Translations under genes and position numbers: made by a program | Notes under the pieces: generated by a model | Databases searched by the model: none | The model's input: only the letters and a program-made list of their open reading frames with translations | Told to the model about the DNA's origin: nothing | Source: Bog-756 sp963699055 | Lineage (GTDB): Bacteria; Actinomycetota; Acidimicrobiia; Acidimicrobiales; RAAP-2 | NCBI GenBank assembly: GCA_963699055.1 | Contig: CAVOTA010000002.1 | Span: 806,001 to 870,000 of the forward strand | Length of the DNA stretch: 64,000 nucleotides | Reading direction: 5' to 3' | Part shown: one piece after another, positions 32,088 to 41,098 of the stretch | How positions within the stretch are numbered: the first letter of the stretch is position 1 | How the letters are laid out: every line of letters begins with the position of its first letter

Positions 32088-33854
32088 GTGCCCACGCCGC
32101 CACGCCACCCCGGACCCCACGGCGGGGACGAGCTGAACTCGCGGGTGCTCACGCTCGTCGCCGAGCTGCCGGAGATCTACCAGCCCATCTACGGCCAGCC
32201 ACAGGTCCAGGGGTCCCGCACCGCCGACTCGCAGCGGATCTCCCTGGTGTCGGGCATCGTCGACGGACTCGCCACCCTGCTCGGCCGCCCGCTGGCGATC
32301 CTGGACCTCGGTTCGGCCCAGGGCTACGTCGACTTCCGCCTGGCCGAGGCCGGGCACCGGGTGGTCGGGATCGAGCTCCTGGACAAGAACATCGCCGTCG
32401 CCCGGGCGATCCACGAGCAGCACCCGGACCTCGACGTGGCGTTCGTCGAGGGCAACATCGTGGACTGCGCCTCGCTCGTCGACCCTACGCAGTTCGACCT
32501 GGTCCTCGGCCTGTCGGTGCTCCACCACGTCATCGACCGCGACGGCCACGACCGGGCCGTCGACCTGGTGCGCACCCTCGCCGACGCCATCCCCCACGGC
32601 GTCTTCGAAATGGCGCTCGCCTCCGAGCCGGTGTTCTGGGCCCCCTCGCTGCCGGCCGACCCGCGGGTGACGCTGGCGCCCTACGCCTTCATCCGCGAGA
32701 TCGGACGGTCCGGGACCCACCTGTCCGACGTCCAGCGACCGCTCCTGTTCGCCAGCGCCACCCACGTGCTGACCGCCGCCGGTCTCCGGGCCATCGACAC
32801 CTGGGGCGACCAGGCGCACGCGCATGCGGCGCACCGCGGTCTCCGGCGCCACTTCCAGGTGGGCGGCGACCTGGTCAAGATCGCCGCCCGGTTCACCGAT
32901 GACGCCGAGGACGGGGTCCTCGAGGTCTACCGGCAGGAGCTCCGCAACGAGGCCCACGTGCTCGAGCTGCTCGCCGCCTCGGCGTGCGAGGCTCCCCGGC
33001 TGGTCGAGTTCGTCGACGGCGCCGACGAGTCGATCATCGTGCGCACGTCCTATCCCGGCGTCCTGCTGAGCGACGTGGCGCCCTCGCTCAGCGACGGACA
33101 GCGGGCGCTGGTCACCGGCCAGGTACTGACCTCGCTGGCCGAGCTCGAGGCCCAGGGGCTCTACCACTCGGACCTCCGGCTGTGGAACGTGATCTGGGAC
33201 CCGGGGACGGCACGGGCCCACCTCATCGACCACGGGTCCGTGGGCCCGGTCCCGACGGACGTGGTCTGGCCCCACGACGGATACTTCTCCTTCCTGGTCT
33301 GGCTGGTCTCGCTGTGGGGACCGTTCGACGACCAGACCGGGATCCGGGTGCCCCGTACGTCCCGTCTGGACCAGGCCGACCATCCGGCGGCGGTGGTCGC
33401 ACTCATCGGCCGACTGATGGCCCACCACGACGACGGCCACGTCTTCCGCGACCTGGCCGCCGCCTGGGCCGACGGCACCGAGGGGGCCGCCACGTCGTGG
33501 CCGGCGCCCCCTGTCGTCTGGCACTGGTTGGCCGAGCTGGAACAGGAGCGGACCGCGGCCGTCGAGGCGTTGGGCGACCACGAACGCTACGCGACCGGCG
33601 AGCGCAGCAACTGGGCCGCCGAGCGGGCCACCCTGATCGCCCGCCACGAGGAGTGGCAGAGCGAGCGCGAGGCGCTGGTCGCCCAGGTGCGCGGGCTCGT
33701 GGAGGAGCGGGATGCGCTCGCCGCCGAGCTCGGGGCGCTCCGAGCGGAGGCGGCCGAATCCCGGGACGAACTGACCCGGATCCGGTCCAGCCGCAGCTGG
33801 CGTGCGACCGAGCCGCTCCGGACGCTGAAGTCGACGCGCGAACCCCGCCCGTGA
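32088..33854 (+). CDS. WbdD-like methyltransferase-kinase-coiled-coil protein
   Basis: 588 residues in three parts. Residues ~50-250 are a class I SAM methyltransferase (LDLGSAQGYVDFRLAEAGH, then VVGIELLDKN, and DLVLGLSVLHHV). Residues ~270-470 resemble a small sugar/protein-type kinase: LYHSDLRLWNVIWDP (catalytic Asp and Asn) and HLIDHGSVG (metal-binding Asp). Residues ~485-565 are a coiled coil (EREALVAQVRGLVEERDALA...), ending in RSWRATEPLR. The order and length match WbdD of E. coli O9a, which caps the O-polysaccharide with methyl phosphate and uses its coiled coil as a length ruler. The following gene overlaps by GTGA. Confidence 0.7.
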   Translation: MPTPPRHPGPHGGDELNSRVLTLVAELPEIYQPIYGQPQVQGSRTADSQRISLVSGIVDGLATLLGRPLAILDLGSAQGYVDFRLAEAGHRVVGIELLDKNIAVARAIHEQHPDLDVAFVEGNIVDCASLVDPTQFDLVLGLSVLHHVIDRDGHDRAVDLVRTLADAIPHGVFEMALASEPVFWAPSLPADPRVTLAPYAFIREIGRSGTHLSDVQRPLLFASATHVLTAAGLRAIDTWGDQAHAHAAHRGLRRHFQVGGDLVKIAARFTDDAEDGVLEVYRQELRNEAHVLELLAASACEAPRLVEFVDGADESIIVRTSYPGVLLSDVAPSLSDGQRALVTGQVLTSLAELEAQGLYHSDLRLWNVIWDPGTARAHLIDHGSVGPVPTDVVWPHDGYFSFLVWLVSLWGPFDDQTGIRVPRTSRLDQADHPAAVVALIGRLMAHHDDGHVFRDLAAAWADGTEGAATSWPAPPVVWHWLAELEQERTAAVEALGDHERYATGERSNWAAERATLIARHEEWQSEREALVAQVRGLVEERDALAAELGALRAEAAESRDELTRIRSSRSWRATEPLRTLKSTREPRP

Positions 33855-34765
33855 CGGCCACCCCCGGCGACCCGTCCCGGTCGCTCTCCTACATGATCAC
33901 GGTCTCGCGCCACCACGTGGTCCCGGCCCGGATGTGCATCGCCACCCTGCGAGCGCAGACCTCGGTGCCGATCCTCGTCGTGGGGAACCTCGACGCCGCC
34001 GGCGCCGACCTCATGCGCTCGCTCGGTGCCGACTACCTCGACGAGCGCGACGTCGACACCTCGGGTCGCCTGCCCCGGTTCGCCTGGGAGGAGAAGTACC
34101 GCGAGGTGGGGTGGTACCGGCAGATGTTCCTCCGGCTGTCCGTCGACCGCTTCGTCCCGACCGATCAGGTGGTGATCCTGGACAGCGAGGTCTTCGCCTT
34201 CACCAATTGGGACGAGTCGCGACTGTACGACCCGGCCACGGGGCATCCCCGGTGCTTCTTCTGGACCCCGGCGACCCGGAAGCCCGAGTGGGACTACCGG
34301 ATGTACCGGGGGGCCGCCTACCTCCTGAAGGACCTCCCCGAGATGGGCGGCGTCATGGCGTACGCCGACTCCGATTCGTACCGTCGGCACATCTCCGGTG
34401 TCGTCCTCTTCTCGACCGCGAACGTCCGTGAGCTGTGGCGGCGCCTCGAAGCCGACACCGACCTCGACGCGACGCTCGACCACCTGTTCAATCACGAGCC
34501 CGAGCTGATGTTCTCCGATCATGACGTCTACGGCATCGCCGTGGACTACGGCCTCTTCGACCGGGTCGTCCCCACCGTCCTCCACGACAACCTGCTCGGC
34601 TGGTATGACAACCATGACGACCCCGTCTTCAACCGGTTCCGTACCGGCGCCATGTGGAGCATGTGCCAGCGCTATGCCGACTACCCCTCCGAGGCCGACT
34701 ACCGGGCCTTCATGGAGCGCATGGCGGACGCGCTCGGTGCCCGGCTGCCCGTAGGCCCCACCTGA
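33851..34765 (+). CDS. Putative glycosyltransferase-like protein
   Basis: 304 residues. An N-terminal YMITVSRHHVVPARMCIATL and VPILVVGNLDAAGADLM, then FVPTDQVVILDSEVFAFTNWDES (a possible D-x-E/DxD-like metal-binding site), resemble nucleotide-diphospho-sugar transferase folds such as DUF6492-type proteins. No export signal. Its GTG overlaps the stop of the WbdD-like gene (GTGA), so translation is coupled and the products likely work together. Homology is weak, so the function is inferred mostly from context. Confidence 0.55.
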   Translation: MTATPGDPSRSLSYMITVSRHHVVPARMCIATLRAQTSVPILVVGNLDAAGADLMRSLGADYLDERDVDTSGRLPRFAWEEKYREVGWYRQMFLRLSVDRFVPTDQVVILDSEVFAFTNWDESRLYDPATGHPRCFFWTPATRKPEWDYRMYRGAAYLLKDLPEMGGVMAYADSDSYRRHISGVVLFSTANVRELWRRLEADTDLDATLDHLFNHEPELMFSDHDVYGIAVDYGLFDRVVPTVLHDNLLGWYDNHDDPVFNRFRTGAMWSMCQRYADYPSEADYRAFMERMADALGARLPVGPT

Positions 34766-34826
34766 GACGACGGCCGACCGGGAGTGACCCACCGGGGCCC
34801 GGTCCTCCGGCACCCCCCTGCCGTCG

Positions 34827-36764
34827 CTAGGGCTGCGCCGACACGTGCACCACGTGTGCCCCGGTCCCGGGGCAGGCGGCCTGCAGTTGGGTGGAGAGAT
34901 CCGGGACCTGGGTGATGACGGCGAGGTGCGGGACGCCCTTGGCGAGAGCGCACAGCTGGGGAAGTGTGTCCGACTCGGCGTACGCCCAGGCATCCAGGCC
35001 GCCGGGCAGGCCCGAGCCGTTCGACACTGCGACGCCGGAGGGTGTGGTGTCCCAGGTGAGGGCGGCCCAGAAGTTGCCCAGGCGATCCTCGCCGGAGTCA
35101 CTCCACTGCCACAGTGCGAACCGGGAGTACGCATCGGCCGCGGCGGCCGTCCGGGCGACGGTGGCCGCCGACGGCTGGCTCCATCCCGCCCGTGCCGTCG
35201 GCAACGGGTCCGCCACCGTCGTGGAGAACCCGAGGACGATCAGTGCGGCAGCCGACCACGCGGCGGCCACGACGACCCGGGTCACCTCCGGCCACGTCCC
35301 CTCCCCTCCGCCACGGTGCTCGTCCGTCACCACCAGGAGCGCCGGCACGAACGCCACCCACACGAGGCACGACTCCAGGAGCCAGACGGACTTGATGCCG
35401 TAGTAGGGCGTGACCCCCTTGGCCGGCAGGGACAGCAGCCAGACCACCATGATCCCGCCGGCCACGGCGACCGTCAGCGGCACGAGGAGTTGCAGCCGGC
35501 GCAGCCGGTTCCGGGCGGCCAGGAGTGACCCCAGCGCGACGAACCCGAGCAGGTACAGATAGCGCGTCTCCGGCTGCCAGATGGCCCCGGCCTCCGAGAA
35601 CTGGGCGACCAGTGTGGACCATTCGACCACCACGACCCCGAGGGTGACCACCAGCGCGCCGAACGCCACGATCGCCGCCCCGACCCATGCCCACGTCGGC
35701 GCCAGGTGGGCGAGATCCACGGAACCGCGCCGTGCCCGTACCGAGACGACGAGCACGGAGACCACCACCAGCGCCCCCGGCACCATGGCCAGGGGCGACC
35801 AGGCGACGAGCATGACCGGTGCCATCGCTCCGAGAAGTGCGAGCGCCAGCGGTGTCGGCGCGGTGCAGAGGCGGATGGCCACGACGATGCACGCCACCGC
35901 CATCGCCAGGGCCGCATAGGCCGTGACGAACCCACCGAACAACGCCGTTCCGAGCACCAGCGGCGACGCACTCGTCGCCGCACACGCGAGGAGGACGACG
36001 ACGACACTCGGAGGAAGCCGGGGCGCCTGCGAGTAGCGATCCGGGAGCAGCTCGAGCAGTGCGGCGATGAACATGAGGGCCACGCCGATGCCCGCCAGCA
36101 CGTAGGTGGTCGCCAACGCCTGCGCATCGTGCAGCATCAGCTGCCCGGGAGGCAGTCCCGTCCTGGTGCCCGCACCGGAGATCAGTGCCATCAGATTGTT
36201 GACCAGCGCCGGGTACTTGCGGAGCTCACCCGTCGTCAACCCACCGTCCTGCAGTACCGTCCGCAGGATCAGCACGTGGTTGCGGGCGTCGCCGCTCATC
36301 GCCCAGGCGACCCCGTAGTCCTTCCCGGTCGACGCGATCCATTTGGCGACGCCGAGTCCCACGACGACGACGGCGACGGCGAGCCCACCGCGCTGTCGCT
36401 CCCGGGGCGCCTGGTGGTGGCCGTCGCGGCCGCGGGCGGCGATCCACCCGACCAGACCCAGCACGGCCGGCACGAGCAGGACGAGGAGATACACGACCCG
36501 TCCGTGCGGTCGGGGAGACACGATGGCCAGCGCCGCGCTGAGCGCGGTCAGCAGGATCGTCAGCACCAGGATCGACGCCGCCCACGACACGGTTCCCGAG
36601 AGCCCGGGAAGGGCCCGACCCAGTGCGGCCGCGAGGAGCCACGCGCCCACGAGGACCAGCGTGCCGGGTGGCCCGATGGTGGCCAGCGAGAGGACGACGG
36701 CTGCGGCGCCGAGCACGCCGTAGGCCACCCACCGAGCTTCGATCCGCCCTAGACGCACCGCCAC
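34827..36764 (-). CDS. Polytopic membrane protein, possible GT-C-type glycosyltransferase
   Basis: 645 residues from the GTG at 36764 (AGGAG upstream; an ORF start at 36851 would add 29 residues of low complexity). At least 12 hydrophobic segments, for example ILVLTILLTALSAALAIV and VALMFIAALLELLP, then a ~110-residue C-terminal extracytoplasmic domain (from VADPLPTARAGW). A loop with SGDARNHVLILRTVL after the fifth helix could hold the acidic residue of GT-C enzymes. No known family is certain. It stands divergent from the DPM1-like GT2 gene. Confidence 0.6.
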   Translation of the reverse strand: MAVRLGRIEARWVAYGVLGAAAVVLSLATIGPPGTLVLVGAWLLAAALGRALPGLSGTVSWAASILVLTILLTALSAALAIVSPRPHGRVVYLLVLLVPAVLGLVGWIAARGRDGHHQAPRERQRGGLAVAVVVVGLGVAKWIASTGKDYGVAWAMSGDARNHVLILRTVLQDGGLTTGELRKYPALVNNLMALISGAGTRTGLPPGQLMLHDAQALATTYVLAGIGVALMFIAALLELLPDRYSQAPRLPPSVVVVLLACAATSASPLVLGTALFGGFVTAYAALAMAVACIVVAIRLCTAPTPLALALLGAMAPVMLVAWSPLAMVPGALVVVSVLVVSVRARRGSVDLAHLAPTWAWVGAAIVAFGALVVTLGVVVVEWSTLVAQFSEAGAIWQPETRYLYLLGFVALGSLLAARNRLRRLQLLVPLTVAVAGGIMVVWLLSLPAKGVTPYYGIKSVWLLESCLVWVAFVPALLVVTDEHRGGGEGTWPEVTRVVVAAAWSAAALIVLGFSTTVADPLPTARAGWSQPSAATVARTAAAADAYSRFALWQWSDSGEDRLGNFWAALTWDTTPSGVAVSNGSGLPGGLDAWAYAESDTLPQLCALAKGVPHLAVITQVPDLSTQLQAACPGTGAHVVHVSAQP

Positions 36765-36940
36765 GGCCGACCCCCGCTCCTGGCGGACGCCCCTACCCCG
36801 GGTCCCCCGTCCGGACGGCCCGGGTGATCCCCCGGGGACGGCGGCACCCACGCGCCTGCCCCTCGTCGGTGTCCGCTCACGATCGCCAAACTACCTGGTC
36901 GGGAAATGGACGCCGGGCCAATCCGCCCCATGGGTCGGGC

Positions 36941-36946
36941 TAGGCT
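36941..36946 (+). promoter_or_regulatory. -10 hexamer TAGGCT, leaderless
   Basis: TAGGCT ends 7 nt before the GTG at 36954 of the GT2 gene. Confidence 0.55.
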
Positions 36947-36953
36947 GACGGGG

Positions 36954-37796
36954 GTGACCGGGCGTGGCGTCGACGAGCGGGAATCGGAGCCCGCGCCCGA
37001 GGCCGTGGCATCCGACGGTGCGGCGGCCGCGGCGGCCCTCGTCCACGAAGTCGCCACCCAGCCCGCCGTTGCCGGCGAGCGGCCCGAGGTCGACTTCCGT
37101 CTGTGTGTGATCGTGCCCGCCTACAACGAGGGCCCCTCGGTCGCCAAGGTGGTCGGCTCGATCAGGGACGCCCTCCCACGGGCACACATCCTGGTCATCG
37201 ACGACGGCTCCGTGGACGACACGAGCGCCCGGGCCGCAGAGGCCGGAGCGGTCGTCATCACACTGCCGCTCAACCTCGGCATCGGCGGAGCGGTGCAGAC
37301 CGGGTACCGCTACGCCCAACGGCACGGCTTCGACGTGGCCATGCAGATCGACGGCGACGGGCAGCACGACCCGGGCGAGGCACGGTTCCTGATCGAACCG
37401 ATCGTCGAACAGCGCGCCGACCTGGTGGTGGGCTCACGATGGCTGGGCAGGGGTGAGTACAAGGCGCCCTCCGGGCGCCGGATCGGCATGCGGATCCTCT
37501 CCCGACTCGTCCGGTGGCGCACCGGGCAGTCGATCACCGACACGACGTCGGGGTTCCGCGCGGTCGGACGCCCCGGCATCGAGTTGTTCGCCCGGAGCTA
37601 TTCGAGCGACTTCCCGGAGGTCGAGGCACTCGTCACGGCACGCCAGTGCGGACTGCGCATCGAGGAGGTGCCGGTGCAGATGGAGCAACGGCTCCACGGT
37701 CGGTCCAGCATCGCCGGCCTGCGGTCGAGCTACTACATGGTGCGTGTCGTCGTGGCCCTGGTGGTCGATGTCCTCAATCAGAAGGAGCAGCCGTGA
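36954..37796 (+). CDS. GT2 glycosyltransferase (DPM1-like)
   Basis: 280 residues. A ~40-residue acidic N-terminal tail leads to a GT-A domain: LCVIVPAYNEGPSVAKVV, HILVIDDGSVDDTSA, NLGIGGAVQTGYRYA, then the acidic motif MQIDGDGQHDPGE. SITDTTSGFRAVGRPGIELFA, FPEVEALVTARQCGL and VPVQMEQRLHGRSSI match polyprenyl-phosphate mannose/glucose synthases. The DUF2304 gene overlaps by GTGA, a pairing common in actinobacterial glycan loci. It would charge polyprenyl phosphate with a sugar for use outside the membrane. Confidence 0.85.
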   Translation: MTGRGVDERESEPAPEAVASDGAAAAAALVHEVATQPAVAGERPEVDFRLCVIVPAYNEGPSVAKVVGSIRDALPRAHILVIDDGSVDDTSARAAEAGAVVITLPLNLGIGGAVQTGYRYAQRHGFDVAMQIDGDGQHDPGEARFLIEPIVEQRADLVVGSRWLGRGEYKAPSGRRIGMRILSRLVRWRTGQSITDTTSGFRAVGRPGIELFARSYSSDFPEVEALVTARQCGLRIEEVPVQMEQRLHGRSSIAGLRSSYYMVRVVVALVVDVLNQKEQP

Positions 37797-38161
37797 GGTT
37801 CACAATCCTCTCACTCGTGGTGAGCATCGGATTCCTGACCATGACCGTCCGGGCCATCCGACGGCGCGACCTGGGCGAACAGGCGGCGATGCTGTGGCTC
37901 AGCGTGAGCATCCTGATGGTCGTGCTGAGCGCGACACTCCCGACCCATCTGCTCGACCACGCCGCGCACCTCGTGGGTGTCGCCTATCCACCGGAACTCC
38001 TCTTGCTCCTGGCTGCGCTGTTCCTCGTGGTGCTGGTCTTCCATCTCTCGCTGGTCCAGGCCAAGCTGCAGGCGAGCGTCACCCGGCTCACACAGGAACT
38101 GAGCCTGCTCGCAGCCGGGTCCCCCGACGAGTCGGCGGAAGAGCGGGAGCGGGTTCCGTGA
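37793..38161 (+). CDS. DUF2304 membrane protein
   Basis: 122 residues with three hydrophobic segments (FTILSLVVSIGFLTMTV, AAMLWLSVSILMVVLSA and ELLLLLAALFLVVLVFHLSL) and a short C-terminal coiled coil. DUF2304 proteins usually sit next to DPM1-like GT2 genes and are thought to help as small membrane partners. AAGGAG at 37782-37787 and GTGA overlap with the GT2 stop fix the start. Confidence 0.8.
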   Translation: MRFTILSLVVSIGFLTMTVRAIRRRDLGEQAAMLWLSVSILMVVLSATLPTHLLDHAAHLVGVAYPPELLLLLAALFLVVLVFHLSLVQAKLQASVTRLTQELSLLAAGSPDESAEERERVP

Positions 38162-38192
38162 CCGCGGGGGTCCCGACGTACGCCTGACTCCT

Positions 38193-38207
38193 GACGGCCC
38201 CGCCGTC
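38193..38207. terminator. Hairpin between convergent genes
   Basis: GACGGC-ccc-GCCGTC (38193-38207) is a perfect 6-bp stem. A second inverted pair, CCGTCCCC (38220-38227) and GGGGACGG (38255-38262), follows. Both lie in the 108-bp gap between convergent genes, a likely terminator zone without U-tracts. Confidence 0.45.
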
Positions 38208-38269
38208 GGCCGGCGCGTGCCGTCCCCACCTCGATCGGCACAGCTCGCCGACCCGGGGACGGGGACCCC

Positions 38270-40852
38270 TCAGACGGGACCGGCGAAGGCGCGCAGCCGG
38301 TGCACGATCCGGCGCGGATACCGTGTCACCTTTTCCGACCGCAGCACCCGGGACGCGACCCGTCGCGTGGGTCCGACGTACGGCGGGGCATCGGCCCGGG
38401 CGGCTCGCACCAGGAAGGCGGTCCGGTCCGCCTCGATCTGCGCGAGCCGTCCCCGGATGAAGTCGGCGCGGACGGACGGTGCATGCGCGGTGAGCACCCA
38501 CGCCCTGGCGGCGGCCCCCATGGCGGCGGCTTCGTCCGGGTGGTCCACGACGTGGCGCATCAGCCGTGCCGCCTCGACCAGGTCGGGTTCGGCCCACTTG
38601 GCCCCGACCGGGTAGGGATCACATCCGGGGGGTACTTCCGTGTAGGTCCACGGCACCAGGTAGGCCGTGTCCTCGTTCATGAAGTCGAGATTGCCCGAAT
38701 AGCCGGTGGCGATCACGGCCTTCCCCAGAGCCATGGCCTCGGCCATGGTGAGGCCGTACCCCTCACTCCGGTGCAACGAGACGTAGCAGTCGGACGCGGC
38801 GATGAGCGCCGACACGTGGTCCGCCGGGAGATATCCGTCCATGAGCATGATGTCGTCCCGGGCCCCGATGGCCAACCGGAGCCGCTCGAGGTCGGCGACC
38901 GCCCGGTCCCCGTTGATGATCTTGAGGACCAGCACCGTCCGCCCGTCGGGATCGAACGCGCGTCGGTAGGCTTCGATGAGGCCGATCGGATTCTTCCGGT
39001 CGAGGATGCTCAGCAGGTCGAAGCAGAAGAGGAAGACGAACGGGTCGACCGGGAGGCCGAGCTCGTGTCGACCGACGCCGTCGGCCACCTGGGGCGGCAC
39101 GATGGCGAGAGGACATGCGTACACGGGCTTGTCCGTTGCCGCGGCGATGGCCTGGCGGCAGAACTCCGAGATCCCCCAGATCTCGTCGACGAAGTCGAAC
39201 GACCGGTCCCACCGGTCGGGGAATTCCTCGAGCTCCCACGCCCACTGCCCGACGGTGTGGCGACCGGCGAAGAAGCCGGGACCCACCGTCTCCGCGAAGG
39301 CCGGGACCTGGTCGGCGTTGACGCAGACGATGTTGACGTCGAAGTCACGGGTCCCCTGCCCGCCGTCGACGAAGGCGTGCTCCTGGCGGCTGAGCGTCTG
39401 GTCGAAGGCGAAGGTCGAATACGGGACGTCGGCCGCCTCGAGGCAGTCGACCAGGAGGCGGGCTCCCTCGCCCACTCCGAGTTCGGCCTTCAAGTACCCG
39501 GCGACCAGGCATCCGGGCCGCAGCCGGTCGGCCGGCGCCCACTCGGTGATCGGGAGGTCGCCGGCGCTGGTGGACCCGGGGTCGACGTCGTCGGCGCCGG
39601 GTGCGGCGACCTCGATGAACCGCTCGATCAGCAGCTTCTGGTCCGCCTGATCGTGGGCCCAGGCCAGGAACCGCTCCCGATCGGCGGCCTGGGGATCGAA
39701 GAAGTGCGGTCGGAGATCATGGACCCGCATGCCGAAGACCGTGGCCATGTAGACCGAGAGGTGGCCGGGATCACCGTCGACGCGCGGTGATGCGCTCATC
39801 CACGCACACAGCGCATCGGCACCCTCCACGGTCCAGGGGAGCGGGGGGTACTCGTCGTCACCTTCGTCCGCGACGAGGACGGCGGCCAGGTAGACCCGGC
39901 GCACGTACTCGTCGATCGGGGCGCCGTTGGCCATGCGGCCGAAGGCGTACTCGCTCGCACCCTGCTCCCCGAACCCGTGCTCCATCAGCAGCTCGGCGTA
40001 CTGGTCGCAGATGCGGCGGACGTGGGGACGCTCCGAGAGCAGGATGCGCGGGCGGTCGATCTGGTGCTTGCTCAGCAGGTGGGGCGTCTTCGGGCTGTAT
40101 CCCGAGAAGTGGAAGAACTTGAGCGGCTCGCCCTCGATCTCGTACCGTGCACCGTTCCACACCAGGTCGCGGTGGTCGAGATTCCAATAGGCGACGTTGT
40201 ACGTCTTCTCGCGGATGATGTACGGCTCGTAGACCGCCGGCACGAAGTCCATCCACCGCTGGTCGACGAACCGCATGCCCAGGGGGTCGTTGACGCACTC
40301 GCGCACGAGCCGTTCCTGCCAGAACGAGATGAACGACGGCTTGCCCGTGGGACCCTCCGACAACGTGCCCCGTCCCACGGCGATGAACCCGAGGTTGTAG
40401 ATGCCGGAGGCGAGAATGGACGTCTCCGATGTCATCTTCCCGTCGCGCGGCATCGGCTCCACCGCATGGGGGGTCAGCACCACGTCGTGCTCGACGGCCA
40501 GTCCGGCGATCGTCTCGAGGGAGTCGAAGACCTGGATGTCGGGATCGATGTAGAGCACCGCCGGAGCACCACGCCGGAGGAGCATGGCGAGGAGCCACGG
40601 CTTCAAGGCGGTGGCGAACTCCGTCACGTCGTACATCGCCGCCATCCGGTAGAGCTCCGGAACGTCGTCGCCGAGGTCGTCGATGTGGACGACCTCGAAC
40701 GGCTCGTCGTCCCCCCGGACCTCGTCGTCGATGTCGTCGAAGACGAGGACCGTCAACGTCCCGTCCGGGTGATGGTCACGGAATGACGTCCCGAGGACAC
40801 GAGCCAGCGGAAGGTAGTTGCGGGCGATGATCGTGCATGCATGCACGGCCAC
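38270..40852 (-). CDS. Two-module glycosyltransferase (GT8-like plus GT4)
   Basis: 860 residues from the GTG at 40852 (AAGGAGG upstream). The N-terminal ~330 residues look like a nucleotide-sugar transferase: HACTIIARNYLPLARVLG, TVLVFDDIDDEV and VLYIDPDIQVFDSL (DxD at ~97-99), SGIYNLGFIAVG, and a late KFFHFSGYSP. Residues ~430-840 form a GT4 (GT-B) module starting near PGCLVAGYLKAELGVGEGAR, with SLHRSEGYGLTMAEAMALG (ExxxxxxxE nucleotide-sugar site). Two catalytic modules on one chain could add two sugars in turn. The last ~50 residues are basic, suiting membrane contact. Confidence 0.75.
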   Translation of the reverse strand: MAVHACTIIARNYLPLARVLGTSFRDHHPDGTLTVLVFDDIDDEVRGDDEPFEVVHIDDLGDDVPELYRMAAMYDVTEFATALKPWLLAMLLRRGAPAVLYIDPDIQVFDSLETIAGLAVEHDVVLTPHAVEPMPRDGKMTSETSILASGIYNLGFIAVGRGTLSEGPTGKPSFISFWQERLVRECVNDPLGMRFVDQRWMDFVPAVYEPYIIREKTYNVAYWNLDHRDLVWNGARYEIEGEPLKFFHFSGYSPKTPHLLSKHQIDRPRILLSERPHVRRICDQYAELLMEHGFGEQGASEYAFGRMANGAPIDEYVRRVYLAAVLVADEGDDEYPPLPWTVEGADALCAWMSASPRVDGDPGHLSVYMATVFGMRVHDLRPHFFDPQAADRERFLAWAHDQADQKLLIERFIEVAAPGADDVDPGSTSAGDLPITEWAPADRLRPGCLVAGYLKAELGVGEGARLLVDCLEAADVPYSTFAFDQTLSRQEHAFVDGGQGTRDFDVNIVCVNADQVPAFAETVGPGFFAGRHTVGQWAWELEEFPDRWDRSFDFVDEIWGISEFCRQAIAAATDKPVYACPLAIVPPQVADGVGRHELGLPVDPFVFLFCFDLLSILDRKNPIGLIEAYRRAFDPDGRTVLVLKIINGDRAVADLERLRLAIGARDDIMLMDGYLPADHVSALIAASDCYVSLHRSEGYGLTMAEAMALGKAVIATGYSGNLDFMNEDTAYLVPWTYTEVPPGCDPYPVGAKWAEPDLVEAARLMRHVVDHPDEAAAMGAAARAWVLTAHAPSVRADFIRGRLAQIEADRTAFLVRAARADAPPYVGPTRRVASRVLRSEKVTRYPRRIVHRLRAFAGPV

Positions 40853-41098
40853 GGGATCCTCCTTGGGGAGTCGACTGACCTCGGAAGAGTACCCGACCGG
40901 TGGCGGTCCGCTGGACACGCACACACGCCCCCCGGGGGTCTCCGGCGATCCGGTTCCGGTCACGGCCCACCAGGCGGGTCCCCTCCGGCGCGCGGTCGGG
41001 CCACGCCGGACGTCGCGGCCCGGGACCCCGCAGGTGCGCGGTGGTGGTGCGCCCGCGGAACTCCCTGGTCCGGCGGGTCGGCCCGCCCCGGATCCCGG

